Positions 27,613 to 36,844 are shown, counted from the first letter of the stretch. The stretch is 64,000 nt of DNA from Paenibacillus sp. NAIST15-1 (GCF_001894745.1 NZ_BBYF01000010.1:62001-126000), one strand, 5' to 3'. Notes: generated by a model not told the origin, from the sequence alone. A program made the numbers and translations.

Positions 27613-28818
27613 ATGGATGCAAGCAAACTACTGGCAGGTTTTGAACAACGATATGGAACGAGTTCTGCACCGGTTCGTTTTTTCCATGCTCCAGGACGAG
27701 TGAATTTGATTGGAGAGCATATTGACTATAATGGAGGATATGTGCTCCCTGCCGCATTGGAATTCGGGACGACTCTATTAATTCGTGAACGTGAGGATCA
27801 ATGCATACGACTGGCATCGACGAATTTTGAATATCAGCTGGATATTGAACTGGATGCACTTGCAGAAGCGAAGCAGGATCAATGGACGGATTATCCAATC
27901 GGAGTCATGAATCAGCTCTCGAAATCGGCTCGTGGCTTGACTAGAGGATATGAGCTGCTATTCCACGGAGATATTCCGAATGGGGCAGGATTGTCTTCTT
28001 CTGCATCACTGGAAGTGGTAACCGCTTATGCGCTGCTCACGATGGAAGGGCACAGCATCGATCGAACAGACATCGCTGTATTGTCCCAGCGAGCAGAGAA
28101 TCAATTCGTCGGCGTGAACTGTGGCATCATGGATCAATTCGCAGTATCGCAAGGCAAGCTGGATCATGCCATTCTATTAATGTGCGATACGTTGGAATAT
28201 ACGCATGTACCTTTCCAGACAGAGGGGTACTGTCTTATTATCGGCAATACGAATAAGCGCCGCGGGCTAGTCGATTCGAAGTATAATGAGCGCAGAGCAC
28301 AGTGTGATGAGGCGGTACGGGCGCTGCAAGCTACATATCCGCATATGACGCTGCTGGCGCAGCTTACCGCGGAGCAATTCGAAGCTGCGGCCGATACGAT
28401 TGCAGATGATATCGTGCGTGCACGTGCGGCGCATGTCATTGCAGAGCATGATCGCGTGAAGCAGTCGGTTGAGGCGCTGAAGAACAATGACCTGATTCGT
28501 TTCGGCGAATTGATGAATGCATCGCATGACTCCTTGCGTGATTTGTATGAAGTCAGCTGCAACGAGTTGGATATTATGGTAGAGGAAGCACGACATATCG
28601 AAGGGACACTTGGTTCTCGAATGACGGGAGCAGGATTTGGCGGCTGCACGGTATCGCTCGTACGTGAAGGGGATGCTGAACAATTTGTCGCGCAAGTAGG
28701 TTCCGCATATGAACAGCAGACCGGATTACATCCGGAATTTTATATCTGTCGCGTAGGAGATGGGGTAAGAGAGATCAAGCCTTCTATACAGACAGCAACA
28801 ATTGGTGAGGAGTGGTAA
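27613..28818 (+). CDS. galK: galactokinase
   Basis: A 401-residue GHMP kinase that makes galactose 1-phosphate. The galactokinase signature APGRVNLIGEHIDYNGGYVLPAA is near residues 25-48. The ATP-binding motif GAGLSSSASLEV (residues about 120-131) and the C-terminal MTGAGFGGCTVSLV motif are intact. The start is the ATG at 27613 behind GGGAGG; an in-frame ATG at 27589 is less well placed. First gene of the galKET operon; galE starts 4 bases after the stop. Confidence 0.96.
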   Translation: MDASKLLAGFEQRYGTSSAPVRFFHAPGRVNLIGEHIDYNGGYVLPAALEFGTTLLIREREDQCIRLASTNFEYQLDIELDALAEAKQDQWTDYPIGVMNQLSKSARGLTRGYELLFHGDIPNGAGLSSSASLEVVTAYALLTMEGHSIDRTDIAVLSQRAENQFVGVNCGIMDQFAVSQGKLDHAILLMCDTLEYTHVPFQTEGYCLIIGNTNKRRGLVDSKYNERRAQCDEAVRALQATYPHMTLLAQLTAEQFEAAADTIADDIVRARAAHVIAEHDRVKQSVEALKNNDLIRFGELMNASHDSLRDLYEVSCNELDIMVEEARHIEGTLGSRMTGAGFGGCTVSLVREGDAEQFVAQVGSAYEQQTGLHPEFYICRVGDGVREIKPSIQTATIGEEW

Positions 28819-28822
28819 TAGC

Positions 28823-29809
28823 ATGGCAGTATTAGTTACAGGTGGAGCAGGGTATATTGGTTCGCATACGGTTGCAGAATTGTTGGCACGCGGTGAAGAG
28901 GTCGTGATTGTAGATTCGTTAGAGACTGGACATAAAGATGCGGTTCTTGGAGGTACGCTTCATATTGGTGATATTCGCGATAGTGCATTTCTCGATTCTG
29001 TATTTGCGCAACATTCTATTGATGCAGTCATTCATTTTGCTGCCTACTCACTTGTAGGAGAGAGCATGAGCAATCCTGCGAAATATTACGATAACAATGT
29101 CCACGGCACGCTTGTTCTGCTTGAAGCGATGCGCAAGCATCAAGTGTCCCGGATTGTATTCTCATCAACTGCAGCAACTTATGGGGAGCCGGAGCGCACA
29201 CCGATCGAAGAGACAGAAGCGACGAACCCGACGAATGTATACGGGGAGACGAAGCTGACGATGGAGCGGATGATGCGCTGGTTCGATCAAGCACATGATA
29301 TTCGCTACGTTTCGCTGCGTTACTTCAATGCGGCTGGCGCTCATGAGAATGGCAAGATCGGCGAAGATCATAGACCTGAGACGCACCTCATTCCACTTGT
29401 ATTGCAGACAGCACTTGGCCAGCGGAAGGAAATGAAGGTGTTCGGCAACGACTATCCTACAGCTGACGGCACATGCATTCGTGATTATATCCATGTCAGC
29501 GACTTGGCTGATGCCCATGTGCTGGCAGTTGAATACTTGCGCGGCGGCGGTCAGAGCGATGTGTTCAATCTGGGCAGCGGCAACGGGTTTTCGGTTCTGG
29601 AAGTGATCCAGACTGCAGAACGGGTTACGGGAAGAAGTGTACCAACTGTGGTGGAAGAGCGCCGAGCCGGAGACCCTGCTGTGCTTATCGCATCCGCTAA
29701 CAAAGCGAAGTCTGTTCTGGGCTGGAATCCGAAGCGGGATGATCTGAATGTGTTGATCGAGAGTGCTTGGAAATGGCATCAAGCACGTCCACACGGATAC
29801 GATAGCTGA
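28823..29809 (+). CDS. galE: UDP-glucose 4-epimerase
   Basis: A 328-residue SDR-family epimerase that interconverts UDP-glucose and UDP-galactose. The NAD-binding motif GGAGYIGSH is at residues 7-15. The catalytic Thr/Tyr/Lys region is visible as SSTAATYGEP and NVYGETK. SLRYFNAAGA and IRDYIHVSDLADAH are family-typical. GAGGAG precedes the ATG at 28823, which overlaps the galK end region. It acts with galK and galT in the Leloir pathway. Confidence 0.96.
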   Translation: MAVLVTGGAGYIGSHTVAELLARGEEVVIVDSLETGHKDAVLGGTLHIGDIRDSAFLDSVFAQHSIDAVIHFAAYSLVGESMSNPAKYYDNNVHGTLVLLEAMRKHQVSRIVFSSTAATYGEPERTPIEETEATNPTNVYGETKLTMERMMRWFDQAHDIRYVSLRYFNAAGAHENGKIGEDHRPETHLIPLVLQTALGQRKEMKVFGNDYPTADGTCIRDYIHVSDLADAHVLAVEYLRGGGQSDVFNLGSGNGFSVLEVIQTAERVTGRSVPTVVEERRAGDPAVLIASANKAKSVLGWNPKRDDLNVLIESAWKWHQARPHGYDS

Positions 29810-29822
29810 GGAGGAATGCGAG

Positions 29823-31433
29823 ATGACACAAGGTGTGGAAGGATTAGCTCTGTCGCGAGCATCTGCCCAGCGGGCAAGCTTCGCGATTGAGACCTTGATT
29901 CGATATGCAGTACATCATGATCTGATGAATCGGCTTGATATGCCCTATGTTCGCAATCAGCTACTAGCTTTATTCCAATTGCCAGAGCCTTGTTCAAGTT
30001 TCCGAGATGAGCAATGGGAAGCAATTCCGGATGAACCGCATCCTATACTCGATGAGCTGCTGGATTATGCCTATAAGAGCGGCATTCTTCCAGATAACAC
30101 TATGACGCAGCGCGATCTACTTGATGCGCGGATTATGGGGCTGCTCATGGCGCGTCCTTCTGAGATGCAGGACCGTTTCCAACGGATACGGATGACGGAT
30201 GGAATGGAGCGGGCAACCGATGATTTCTATCGTCTCAATCAAAAGTGCAATTATATTCGGACTGATCGTGTCCGCAACAATGAATACTGGCTCCATATGA
30301 GTGAGTTCGGTGAAATGGAAATGACGATCAACTTGTCGAAGCCGGAGAAGAGTCCGCAGGAAATTGCGCTTGCTGCACAGTTGTCCGCATCTCACTATCC
30401 CGAATGTCTGCTCTGCGCGGATAATGTAGGGTATGCAGGAAGACTGGATCATCCTGCCCGGCAAAATTTGCGCATTCTCCCAGTGGAGTTGAACGGAGAA
30501 TCCTGGTATTTCCAATACTCGCCGTATGTGTATTATAACGAGCACAGCATTATTTTCAACAGTGAGCATATTCCGATGAAGCTGACGCGTAATACGTTTG
30601 CACGTTTGCTGCACTTTACGGAGCAATTCCCGCATTATTTCATTGGTTCTAATGCTGACCTGCCCATTGTAGGCGGATCGATCCTCAGTCATGATCATTT
30701 CCAAGCGGGCAGACATACGTTCCCAATTGAACGAGCGCCGATCGAGACTCGGTTCACGCATTCGGCATACCCTGGCGTAACCGCAGGGATTGTTCGCTGG
30801 CCGATGTCAGTGCTGCGCCTGCAAGGTGAGCAGCCGGATGTCCTGCTTCAATGTGCGGATGAAATCTATGAGCAGTGGAAGCTGTACAGTGATGACAGCG
30901 TAGGGATTGCAGCGAGTACGACTCGTGACGGGGAATCGATTCGTCACAATACGATTACGCCAATTGTAAGGCGCCGGGGTTCGTTATTCGAGATGGACTT
31001 GGTGCTTCGCAACAATCGCACAGATGAGGTTCACCCTGAGGGCATATTCCATCCACACCGAGAGCATCACCATATTAAGAGAGAAAATATCGGCTTAATT
31101 GAAGTGATGGGGCTTGCGATTCTCCCAGGGCGTCTGAAGCAAGATATTGAGCGGATTACGACTTTGTTGTCCGAACAAGGACAATGGATGGAGGCAAGGG
31201 ATCAACTGAAAGAAACCGATAGCCTATATCCTCATCGTGTTTGGGTGGATCAATTACTGGATCAATACGGGATTATGGCAGTTGATAAGGCTAGACAGGT
31301 CATTTTGCATGAGATCGGCAATAAGTTTGTGACCATACTGGGTCAAGCGGGCGTATTCAAGCATGATGAGTTGGGACGCGAGGCCTTCTGCCGCTTCGCC
31401 ATGGCATGTGGGTATGAGCAAGTAAAGCCATGA
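29823..31433 (+). CDS. galT: UDP-glucose-hexose-1-phosphate uridylyltransferase (class II GalT)
   Basis: A 536-residue Firmicute-type GalT, much longer than the class I enzyme. It transfers UMP from UDP-glucose to galactose 1-phosphate. The active-site block GGSILSHDHFQAGRH (HDH), FNLSKPEKSPQEIA-like N-terminal half and the C-terminal FHPHREHHHIKRENIGLIEVMGLAILPGRL are characteristic. GAGGAGG lies before the ATG at 29823. It ends the Leloir trio; the next gene, about 290 bases on, encodes a mutarotase-like protein. Confidence 0.94.
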   Translation: MTQGVEGLALSRASAQRASFAIETLIRYAVHHDLMNRLDMPYVRNQLLALFQLPEPCSSFRDEQWEAIPDEPHPILDELLDYAYKSGILPDNTMTQRDLLDARIMGLLMARPSEMQDRFQRIRMTDGMERATDDFYRLNQKCNYIRTDRVRNNEYWLHMSEFGEMEMTINLSKPEKSPQEIALAAQLSASHYPECLLCADNVGYAGRLDHPARQNLRILPVELNGESWYFQYSPYVYYNEHSIIFNSEHIPMKLTRNTFARLLHFTEQFPHYFIGSNADLPIVGGSILSHDHFQAGRHTFPIERAPIETRFTHSAYPGVTAGIVRWPMSVLRLQGEQPDVLLQCADEIYEQWKLYSDDSVGIAASTTRDGESIRHNTITPIVRRRGSLFEMDLVLRNNRTDEVHPEGIFHPHREHHHIKRENIGLIEVMGLAILPGRLKQDIERITTLLSEQGQWMEARDQLKETDSLYPHRVWVDQLLDQYGIMAVDKARQVILHEIGNKFVTILGQAGVFKHDELGREAFCRFAMACGYEQVKP

Positions 31434-31467
31434 GCGGATTTTGGAAGACATCGTAATATTAACAATT

Positions 31468-31575
31468 GAATCCTATTGATACTTAAATATAAGTGATGCT
31501 GAATTCTATTAATACTGCGATATAAGAGATACTGAATTCTGTTAATACTGTTAATACTGAGATGTAAGTGATAGT
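31468..31575. repeat. imperfect 33-bp tandem repeat, three copies
   Basis: Copies span 31468-31500, 31501-31533 and 31534-31575. Each begins GAATYCT and ends with a GTGAT-like motif. The third copy carries an extra duplicated GTTAATACT, making it 42 bases. The repeat lies in the AT-rich gap after galT. Confidence 0.75.
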
Positions 31576-31723
31576 GAAACATAAGGATTAACGAGTGTTG
31601 CTGAGTGTTATTGATTGTTAATATAAACGATTGAAACGTATATATAGTAGAGTACGTAATAGTGCCATTAAAGCAGTATAGAGAGAAGATCAAAAGGGAA
31701 TGAGGACGGAAGGGGGAGCGGCA

Positions 31724-32596
31724 GTGGCTGCTTTACAGATGAATACCATTCAGCATGAACGCTGGGGCGAGAGTTTGCACCTAGAGAATGGAACCTATGA
31801 GGTAATTGTGCCGCTAACATTTGGCATCCGAATTATGCATTTCAGCTTATGCGGTCAAGAAAATATGCTGTTCGAGGATCGTGAAGGGGCAATCCGCCAG
31901 GAGGGAGAAGCGTTCCATGCCTTAGGCAGCGACGGTTGGCTGCTTCGCGGCGGGCATCGGTTATGGGCAAGTCCAGAAGCTTATCCACGGACGTACACGC
32001 CGGATGATCGGCCTATTGAATACGTACGAACAGCGTCAGGCGTGAGATTGATTGCTCCGGTAGAACCATGGACGCAATGCGCCAAGGAGATCGAGCTGAT
32101 TTTTCAGCAAGACGACGTCGTTGTCATCCACCGTATTGCCAATAAGGGAGCATGGCCGATTCAGCTGGCACCGTGGGCGATCACGGTTATGGCACCGGGT
32201 GGTACAGCTGTTGTTCCGCAGATTACAAGAGATACCGGCCTGCTCCCGAACCGCTCCATTTCGCTGTGGCCATATGCTGCTATGAATGATGAGCGGGTGA
32301 CATGGGGAGAACGACGCATCGAAGTGAAGCAAGTTGCTCACCTGAAGCAAGCGTTCAAGTTCGGTATGCTTCAAGAGGAGGGCAAGGCGTCTTATACAAG
32401 AAATGGAATCGTTTTTGAGAAGCGCTATGAACCGATTTCTGGTGCGAGTTATCCGGACGGGGGCTGCTCCTTTGAATTGTATACGAACGAGCATATATTG
32501 GAACTAGAGTCACTCGGGCCGCTTGTTACCTTGGAACCAGAAGCTGTAGCAACCCATCAGGAAGTGTGGAGCTTGGCTCCAATCAAGGTTCTGTAA
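31724..32596 (+). CDS. galactose mutarotase-superfamily protein (aldose 1-epimerase-like)
   Basis: A 290-residue protein with the beta-sandwich layout of the galactose mutarotase superfamily. Motifs seen are YEVIVPLTFGIRIMHFSLCGQENMLF, DGWLLRGGHRLWASPEAYPRTYTPDDRP and NKGAWPIQLAPWAITVMAPGG. Its place after galKET suggests anomer or polysaccharide-linked sugar handling, but the classic GalM catalytic residues cannot be assigned with certainty. The GTG at 31724 follows AAGGGGGAG with 7-base spacing and is preferred to the ATG at 31700. A terminator follows. Confidence 0.7.
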   Translation: MAALQMNTIQHERWGESLHLENGTYEVIVPLTFGIRIMHFSLCGQENMLFEDREGAIRQEGEAFHALGSDGWLLRGGHRLWASPEAYPRTYTPDDRPIEYVRTASGVRLIAPVEPWTQCAKEIELIFQQDDVVVIHRIANKGAWPIQLAPWAITVMAPGGTAVVPQITRDTGLLPNRSISLWPYAAMNDERVTWGERRIEVKQVAHLKQAFKFGMLQEEGKASYTRNGIVFEKRYEPISGASYPDGGCSFELYTNEHILELESLGPLVTLEPEAVATHQEVWSLAPIKVL

Positions 32597-32705
32597 TTTG
32601 CAATGTGGAATGAAGCGGAGTTCAGTGATTTTCCACAATGAACAAATAGCTAATTAGATGTCTAGTACTTCCATATGAATGATTGAATAGGCATTGCTAC
32701 AATTG

Positions 32706-32749
32706 GCGCTGTCCGCTGTATTCTTGGAATATAGCTGGCAGCGCTTTTT
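32706..32749 (+). terminator. intrinsic terminator after the mutarotase-like gene
   Basis: An 18-base stem (GCGCTGTCCGCTGTATTC against GAATATAGCTGGCAGCGC, one mismatch and two G-U pairs) with a TTG loop and TTTTT. Confidence 0.8.
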
Positions 32750-32789
32750 CTATTCAGGCATTGAGACGGTTGGAGGACTGCTGATATAG

Positions 32790-32879
32790 ATGCAGATGAA
32801 TTGCAAGAACAACTACAAGAACAACTACAAGAACAACTACAAGAACAACTACAAGAACAACTACAAGAACAACCACTAG
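32790..32879 (+). other. 12-bp tandem repeat with an open frame for a KNNY-repeat peptide
   Basis: The 12-mer AAGAACAACTAC is repeated five times without change (32805-32864), then once as AAGAACAACCAC. In one frame this reads ATG-CAG-ATG-AAT-TGC and then (Lys-Asn-Asn-Tyr)x5, Lys-Asn-Asn-His, stop: 29 residues. GGAGGA lies 12 bases upstream, which is a long spacing. Because 12 is a multiple of 3 the other frames are also open: QEQL repeats on the plus strand and Cys-Ser repeats on the minus. Expression of any is unproven. Confidence 0.45.
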
Positions 32880-32940
32880 AGTAATTGCAGGAGTAACTGC
32901 AGCCAACAGGGGATCTCCGATATATTGTTGGAATTATTTC

Positions 32941-32970
32941 TTTACACGGTATTCCGATGTCCTTCATAAT
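32941..32970 (+). promoter_or_regulatory. SigA-type promoter of the stalk-domain lipoprotein gene
   Basis: TTTACA, an 18-base spacer and CATAAT, about 87 bases before the chosen start. Confidence 0.45.
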
Positions 32971-33056
32971 GGTCATGAGATACATACAGCTTACGTATCA
33001 GATCGGAATTGTAAAGGCAGGTATTCGATATGAAATGGAAAGAGGGGAAACGGGAC

Positions 33057-34589
33057 ATGAAAACATGCAAGTGGTTAGCAATGTGCATGGCGGCAGTGCT
33101 TGTGCTGCTAACAGGCTGTCAATCAATTGGCGGACTTGATGTGACGAAGGTCATGAAGAAGCAGCTGGACATCAACTCGTATGAAGCACAGCAGACGATG
33201 AGCATTCATTTTGAGCCGGCATCTGGCAAGCTGCAAGATGATGATACTGCAATGATAAAAGCATTCAACGATGCGCAATTGACAATTCAAGTGAAGGCGC
33301 AGGATGCCCAGCGTTTTTCGATGAGTGGCAAGCTGAAGGTGGCAAGCGACGAGGTTCCGTTCACGATTGGCTGGAAAGACAATCGCATGGTGCTTAAGCT
33401 GGAGGGAGCTAAATCCCCTATTGTAATGAGCAATGATATGAATACTCAACTTTTATCTACGGTTCAACCTGCTTCAAAGCAATTGAAGGCTTTTACTGAA
33501 TCTACGATAACGCTATTTGGCAAGCATGCACCGAATCCTCAAAATGCATCTGTAAAGCAAGTCACAGAGCAAATAATGGGACAATCGCTGCCATTATCGC
33601 AGCTCCATATTGAATTCGGAGGCAATGAACTGGTGCCATGGGTGAAGCAACTGCTTCAATCTGCTCTGAAGGACGAAGAGGGCATGAAGGCTTGGTTTCT
33701 GGAAATGGGCAAGTGGTACGTACCGATGCTAACGGCTGCGCTATCGCAAGCAGCTCCTGAGATGGAGGGAGAGGTTCCAGATATGCTGAAGGATGGCGAG
33801 GCATTTGGATTATCGGCGTACAAAATGTTCAAGGAACAGCTGCCATCCATCATTTCACAGCTCGATCAAGGTTATGAGGCTTGGGTGAAGAGCAATCCGG
33901 ACGCGGCCGTTCTGCTCGGGCCAGATACGAAGCTCGTCTTGGATCTGTATGCAGATCAGGAATCGAATATTCGCAAGCTGAATGCATCGCTCGCGATCGC
34001 TGTTCCGGCTTCTGCTGGCGCTCCGTTCAAGAAGGTTACCATTAACCAATCAACCGAATACAGCAACCTAAATGGTAATGTGAAGGTGGATGACGTGGAT
34101 TTCTCCTCTTCCGTATCCCTAACAGATCCAGAGATGACGCCTGGCAAGTGGCTCAGACACTTCGACCCTTCATCTGTAGCGCACAAATGGCTGAAGCAAG
34201 TGGGAGTAACGAAGAAGTGGACGACAATCCCAGTCTCAACGACGAACTATGACGACTGGTTCTATGATGATATGGCGCTGCCGTATACGAAGAGTGGAAC
34301 GATGATGGTTCCGCTGCGCTTTATTACGGAGGAATTCGATGCGAAGCTGAAATGGGAAGGCAAGACGAAGCTGACCATAACTGATGATATTACGGGAGCA
34401 GTAGCGGAACTAACGATGAATAGCAAGCAGGCGAAGGTTGGTGGGCAGACGCTTGTCATGCCGCTAGCACCAGAAGTGAAGGATGGGCAATTATATGTTC
34501 CGCTCCGCTCACTGTCGCAAATGCTAGGCTTCACGTTTACGATCAATAAACATGACGGGTCGCAGTGGCTCGAACTGAACCGTGAGTAA
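33057..34589 (+). CDS. lipoprotein with C-terminal copper amine oxidase-type stalk domain
   Basis: A 510-residue secreted lipoprotein. A signal peptide (KTCKWLAMCMAAVLVLLTGC) ends at a lipobox, with Cys at about residue 19. The central 350 residues resemble no family I recognise. The last 110 residues are a copper amine oxidase N-terminal-type stalk domain with YTKSGTMMVPLRFITEEFDAKLKWEG and LYVPLRSLSQMLGFTF, common in Paenibacillus surface proteins. I chose the ATG at 33057, putting the signal sequence at the N-terminus. An ATG at 33030 would add nine charged residues. It has its own promoter and terminator. Confidence 0.82.
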   Translation: MKTCKWLAMCMAAVLVLLTGCQSIGGLDVTKVMKKQLDINSYEAQQTMSIHFEPASGKLQDDDTAMIKAFNDAQLTIQVKAQDAQRFSMSGKLKVASDEVPFTIGWKDNRMVLKLEGAKSPIVMSNDMNTQLLSTVQPASKQLKAFTESTITLFGKHAPNPQNASVKQVTEQIMGQSLPLSQLHIEFGGNELVPWVKQLLQSALKDEEGMKAWFLEMGKWYVPMLTAALSQAAPEMEGEVPDMLKDGEAFGLSAYKMFKEQLPSIISQLDQGYEAWVKSNPDAAVLLGPDTKLVLDLYADQESNIRKLNASLAIAVPASAGAPFKKVTINQSTEYSNLNGNVKVDDVDFSSSVSLTDPEMTPGKWLRHFDPSSVAHKWLKQVGVTKKWTTIPVSTTNYDDWFYDDMALPYTKSGTMMVPLRFITEEFDAKLKWEGKTKLTITDDITGAVAELTMNSKQAKVGGQTLVMPLAPEVKDGQLYVPLRSLSQMLGFTFTINKHDGSQWLELNRE

Positions 34590-34634
34590 CGGTTACGGTA
34601 TGCTAATCGTGCTCATCTAATAGCAAGAACAACA

Positions 34635-34686
34635 ATAAGGGAAGCGGATTAAGGGGAAGGTTCCTCTTCAATCCTGCTTCCCTTAT
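34635..34686. terminator. bidirectional terminator
   Basis: ATAAGGGAAGCGGATT pairs with AATCCTGCTTCCCTTAT (one bulge), and an inner AAGGGGAA/TTCCTCTT stem extends it. It lies between convergent genes. Confidence 0.75.
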
Positions 34687-34725
34687 GTATGATGAGGGCG
34701 ATGCATTCCTTGCAAGGATACGCGT

Positions 34726-35478
34726 CTAACTAAAGCCGTGCAGGCGCGACATCTCTTGGGTCACCTGCAGCAGCATGCTGATCCAGCGATCGACATGAGG
34801 CTCCATTCGATCACTCGGGCCGATTAAGCTAATAGATGCATGTACAGAGCCATCACCATGGAAGATCGGTGCAGCAATGCCGGTTACGCCAATATTGCGC
34901 ATGTTCGAGCTCATCTCATAGCCCCGTTCACGGATATTTGCAAGACGCTCGCTCATTTGCTCGCGCTCCGTGATGGAGTAGTTCGTAAAAGCAGTCATTG
35001 GCTCTTCAAGCAAGGCCTGCTGAAGCGACTCCGGGCTATAGGCCAGAATAACGCGCGAGGCACTTGTCGCATAGAGCGGAAACCGCCGATAGGCATCAAT
35101 GATGAAGCGGATTGGCAGCGGGGAGTCGAGCTTGTCGACATAGATCGCGTCCTGCTGATCGCGAATACATAAGCATACCGACTCCTTCGTCAATTCTGCG
35201 AGCTGCTGCAAGTAAGGTCTTGCAAAGCTGACCATATCATCATCATTTTTTACCTTATTTCCCAATTCCAGCAGTGTATACCCTAATGAATACAGCTTCG
35301 TCCGTGGATGCTGCTTGATCAGTCCTTCGCTCTCCAAGGTGGTCAGCATTTTATGGACAGCCCCCTTAGACCACTGCAATTCGCGGCTTAAATCCGTGAC
35401 TCCCCATTCCTTCGATCCGTGAAGAAACAGCTTCAGCAGTGTACAGCATTTCTGAACGGATGACAGATAGTGCTCCAT
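34726..35478 (-). CDS. IclR family transcriptional regulator
   Basis: A 250-residue regulator with an N-terminal winged helix (SSVQKCCTLLKLFLHGSKEWGVTDLSRELQWSKGAVHKMLTTLESEGLI, residues 6-55) and a C-terminal effector-binding domain. The latter has RSVCLCIRD-like, ARPYLQQLAELTKESVCL, RIRFIIDAYRRFPLYATSASRVILAY and GVTGIAAPIF segments. AGGAGAG precedes the ATG. It is divergent from the PotABCD-type transporter, whose 5' region holds a perfect inverted repeat, so it probably represses or activates that operon in response to a small organic acid or related ligand. Confidence 0.9.
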   Translation of the reverse strand: MEHYLSSVQKCCTLLKLFLHGSKEWGVTDLSRELQWSKGAVHKMLTTLESEGLIKQHPRTKLYSLGYTLLELGNKVKNDDDMVSFARPYLQQLAELTKESVCLCIRDQQDAIYVDKLDSPLPIRFIIDAYRRFPLYATSASRVILAYSPESLQQALLEEPMTAFTNYSITEREQMSERLANIRERGYEMSSNMRNIGVTGIAAPIFHGDGSVHASISLIGPSDRMEPHVDRWISMLLQVTQEMSRLHGFS

Positions 35479-35620
35479 ATTCTCTCTCCTATAATCGTAC
35501 TAGCCGATATTTTCAATTGGTGGCATGATGCTGACAAATGGAAATATGGCGTTGTTCAAGTAATTGTGCGAGTGCTGGATACAAATTGTGTTAAAATGTG
35601 ACAAATTTCATGGTTCTATA

Positions 35621-35649
35621 TTGAACATACCATGCCCCTATGCTAAAAT
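35621..35649 (+). promoter_or_regulatory. SigA-type promoter of the PotABCD-type operon
   Basis: TTGAAC, a 17-base spacer and TAAAAT with an extended TGC. The start would be near 35656. Confidence 0.6.
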
Positions 35650-35677
35650 CAAACCAAGATTCACCAATTATAAACAC

Positions 35678-35696
35678 TGTTCACGAATAGTGAACA
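35678..35696. promoter_or_regulatory. perfect inverted repeat, candidate IclR-family operator
   Basis: TGTTCAC-GAATA-GTGAACA: 7-bp perfect arms with a 5-base spacer. It lies about 20 bases after the predicted transcription start and just before the ribosome binding site, where a bound repressor would block transcription. Confidence 0.6.
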
Positions 35697-35715
35697 AATT
35701 TGGGGGAGGAATACA

Positions 35716-36813
35716 ATGAAAGCACGTCGCTGGGCATCATTGATATTAACTTTAACCTTGATCGGCTCTTTGTTGGCTGCTTGCGGATCTTCAAATTCCA
35801 GCAGCAAAGATGGAAACGGTTCCAATGGTTCGTCTGTGGAAGGTGAATTGGTTATCGCCGGGAATGGAGCTACGGTGGAGACCTTGATGAAGGACGAAAT
35901 TTTCAAAAAGTTCAATGAAAAATACCCAGACGTAAAGCTGTCCTATGTATCGGGCGTATCGACAGATATTGTGGCCAAGGTCACGGCGCAGCAGGGATCT
36001 CCGCAAATTGATGTAGCCGTCATTGAAGGTGGCGAGCAGGAGGCAGGCCGCGAGAAGGGACTATGGGAAGCACTCGATCCTGCACAGATTCCGAACATGT
36101 CCAAAGTTGACGAACAACTGAAGATCAATGAAAACAGCGGCGTAACGGTCAACTATACCCCAATGGGCATCTCATACAATGTCAAGCTGGTGAAGGAGAA
36201 GGGACTGCCTGTACCGGAGTCTTGGAATGATCTTGCTCTTCCTGCAATGAAGGGAAATATTACGCTGACTGAAATGTCGAGCAACTTCGGCCGTTCAGCA
36301 ACTATTATGCTTGCTTATGCCAATGGCGGTTCTGAGAAGGACATGGCTGGAGGCTTCGATAAACTGAAGACAATCGCAGGTTATATGCCGACATTCGCGA
36401 AGACTGCGGCTCAGCTGCAGCAGAATTTGCAAAATAACACGGCGGCATATACAGCTTGGACGATGGCAAGAAGTATCGTACAGAAGGATCAAGGCGTGGA
36501 CTTGCAGTTCGTCATTCCGAAAGAAGGCGCCAACATCGTGCCGAATGTCGCTTCCTTAATCAAGGGTGCGAAGCATCCTAATGCGGCCAAAGCATTCATC
36601 GATTTCCTGCTGACAGACGAAGTACAGACGCTGTACGCGACGAAGTTGTATTACAACACGGCTGTTGATGTGAAGCTGCCTGAGGATACGGCGAAGCTGC
36701 TTGATTTTGATAAAAGTAAAATTGTGAAATTCGACTATGGTGTCATTAGTGACAATACGAAGCAATGGCTTGATCAGTTCAATAAGGAAGTAGCGCCTCT
36801 CGTAGGTAAATAA
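35716..36813 (+). CDS. ABC transporter substrate-binding lipoprotein (PotD/family 1 type)
   Basis: A 365-residue lipoprotein with signal peptide and lipobox LLAACGSS (Cys at about residue 23). The mature protein has the solute-binding fold of the spermidine/putrescine-type group: ELVIAGNGATVETLMKDEIFKKFNEKYPDVKLSYV, VKEKGLPVPESWNDLALPAMKGNI and KHPNAAKAFIDFLLTDEVQ. The ligand is unknown; the M20 peptidase at the end of the operon hints at an amide- or peptide-like compound. GGGGGAGG precedes the ATG. First gene of an operon with its regulator divergent. Confidence 0.88.
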   Translation: MKARRWASLILTLTLIGSLLAACGSSNSSSKDGNGSNGSSVEGELVIAGNGATVETLMKDEIFKKFNEKYPDVKLSYVSGVSTDIVAKVTAQQGSPQIDVAVIEGGEQEAGREKGLWEALDPAQIPNMSKVDEQLKINENSGVTVNYTPMGISYNVKLVKEKGLPVPESWNDLALPAMKGNITLTEMSSNFGRSATIMLAYANGGSEKDMAGGFDKLKTIAGYMPTFAKTAAQLQQNLQNNTAAYTAWTMARSIVQKDQGVDLQFVIPKEGANIVPNVASLIKGAKHPNAAKAFIDFLLTDEVQTLYATKLYYNTAVDVKLPEDTAKLLDFDKSKIVKFDYGVISDNTKQWLDQFNKEVAPLVGK

Positions 36814-36844
36814 CTTATAGATAATCAGGATGGAGGATATGCTC

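Noticed and set aside
31343..31693. Minus-strand ORF over the 33-bp repeat
   Set aside because: It overlaps the end of galT in antisense and has low-complexity, AT-driven composition.
32805..32876. CRISPR-like array
   Set aside because: The copies are contiguous 12-mers with no spacers.
32662..32985. Minus-strand ORF with a Cys-Ser repeat
   Set aside because: The repeat is a by-product of the 12-bp tandem, and the ORF crosses a terminator with no good ribosome binding site.
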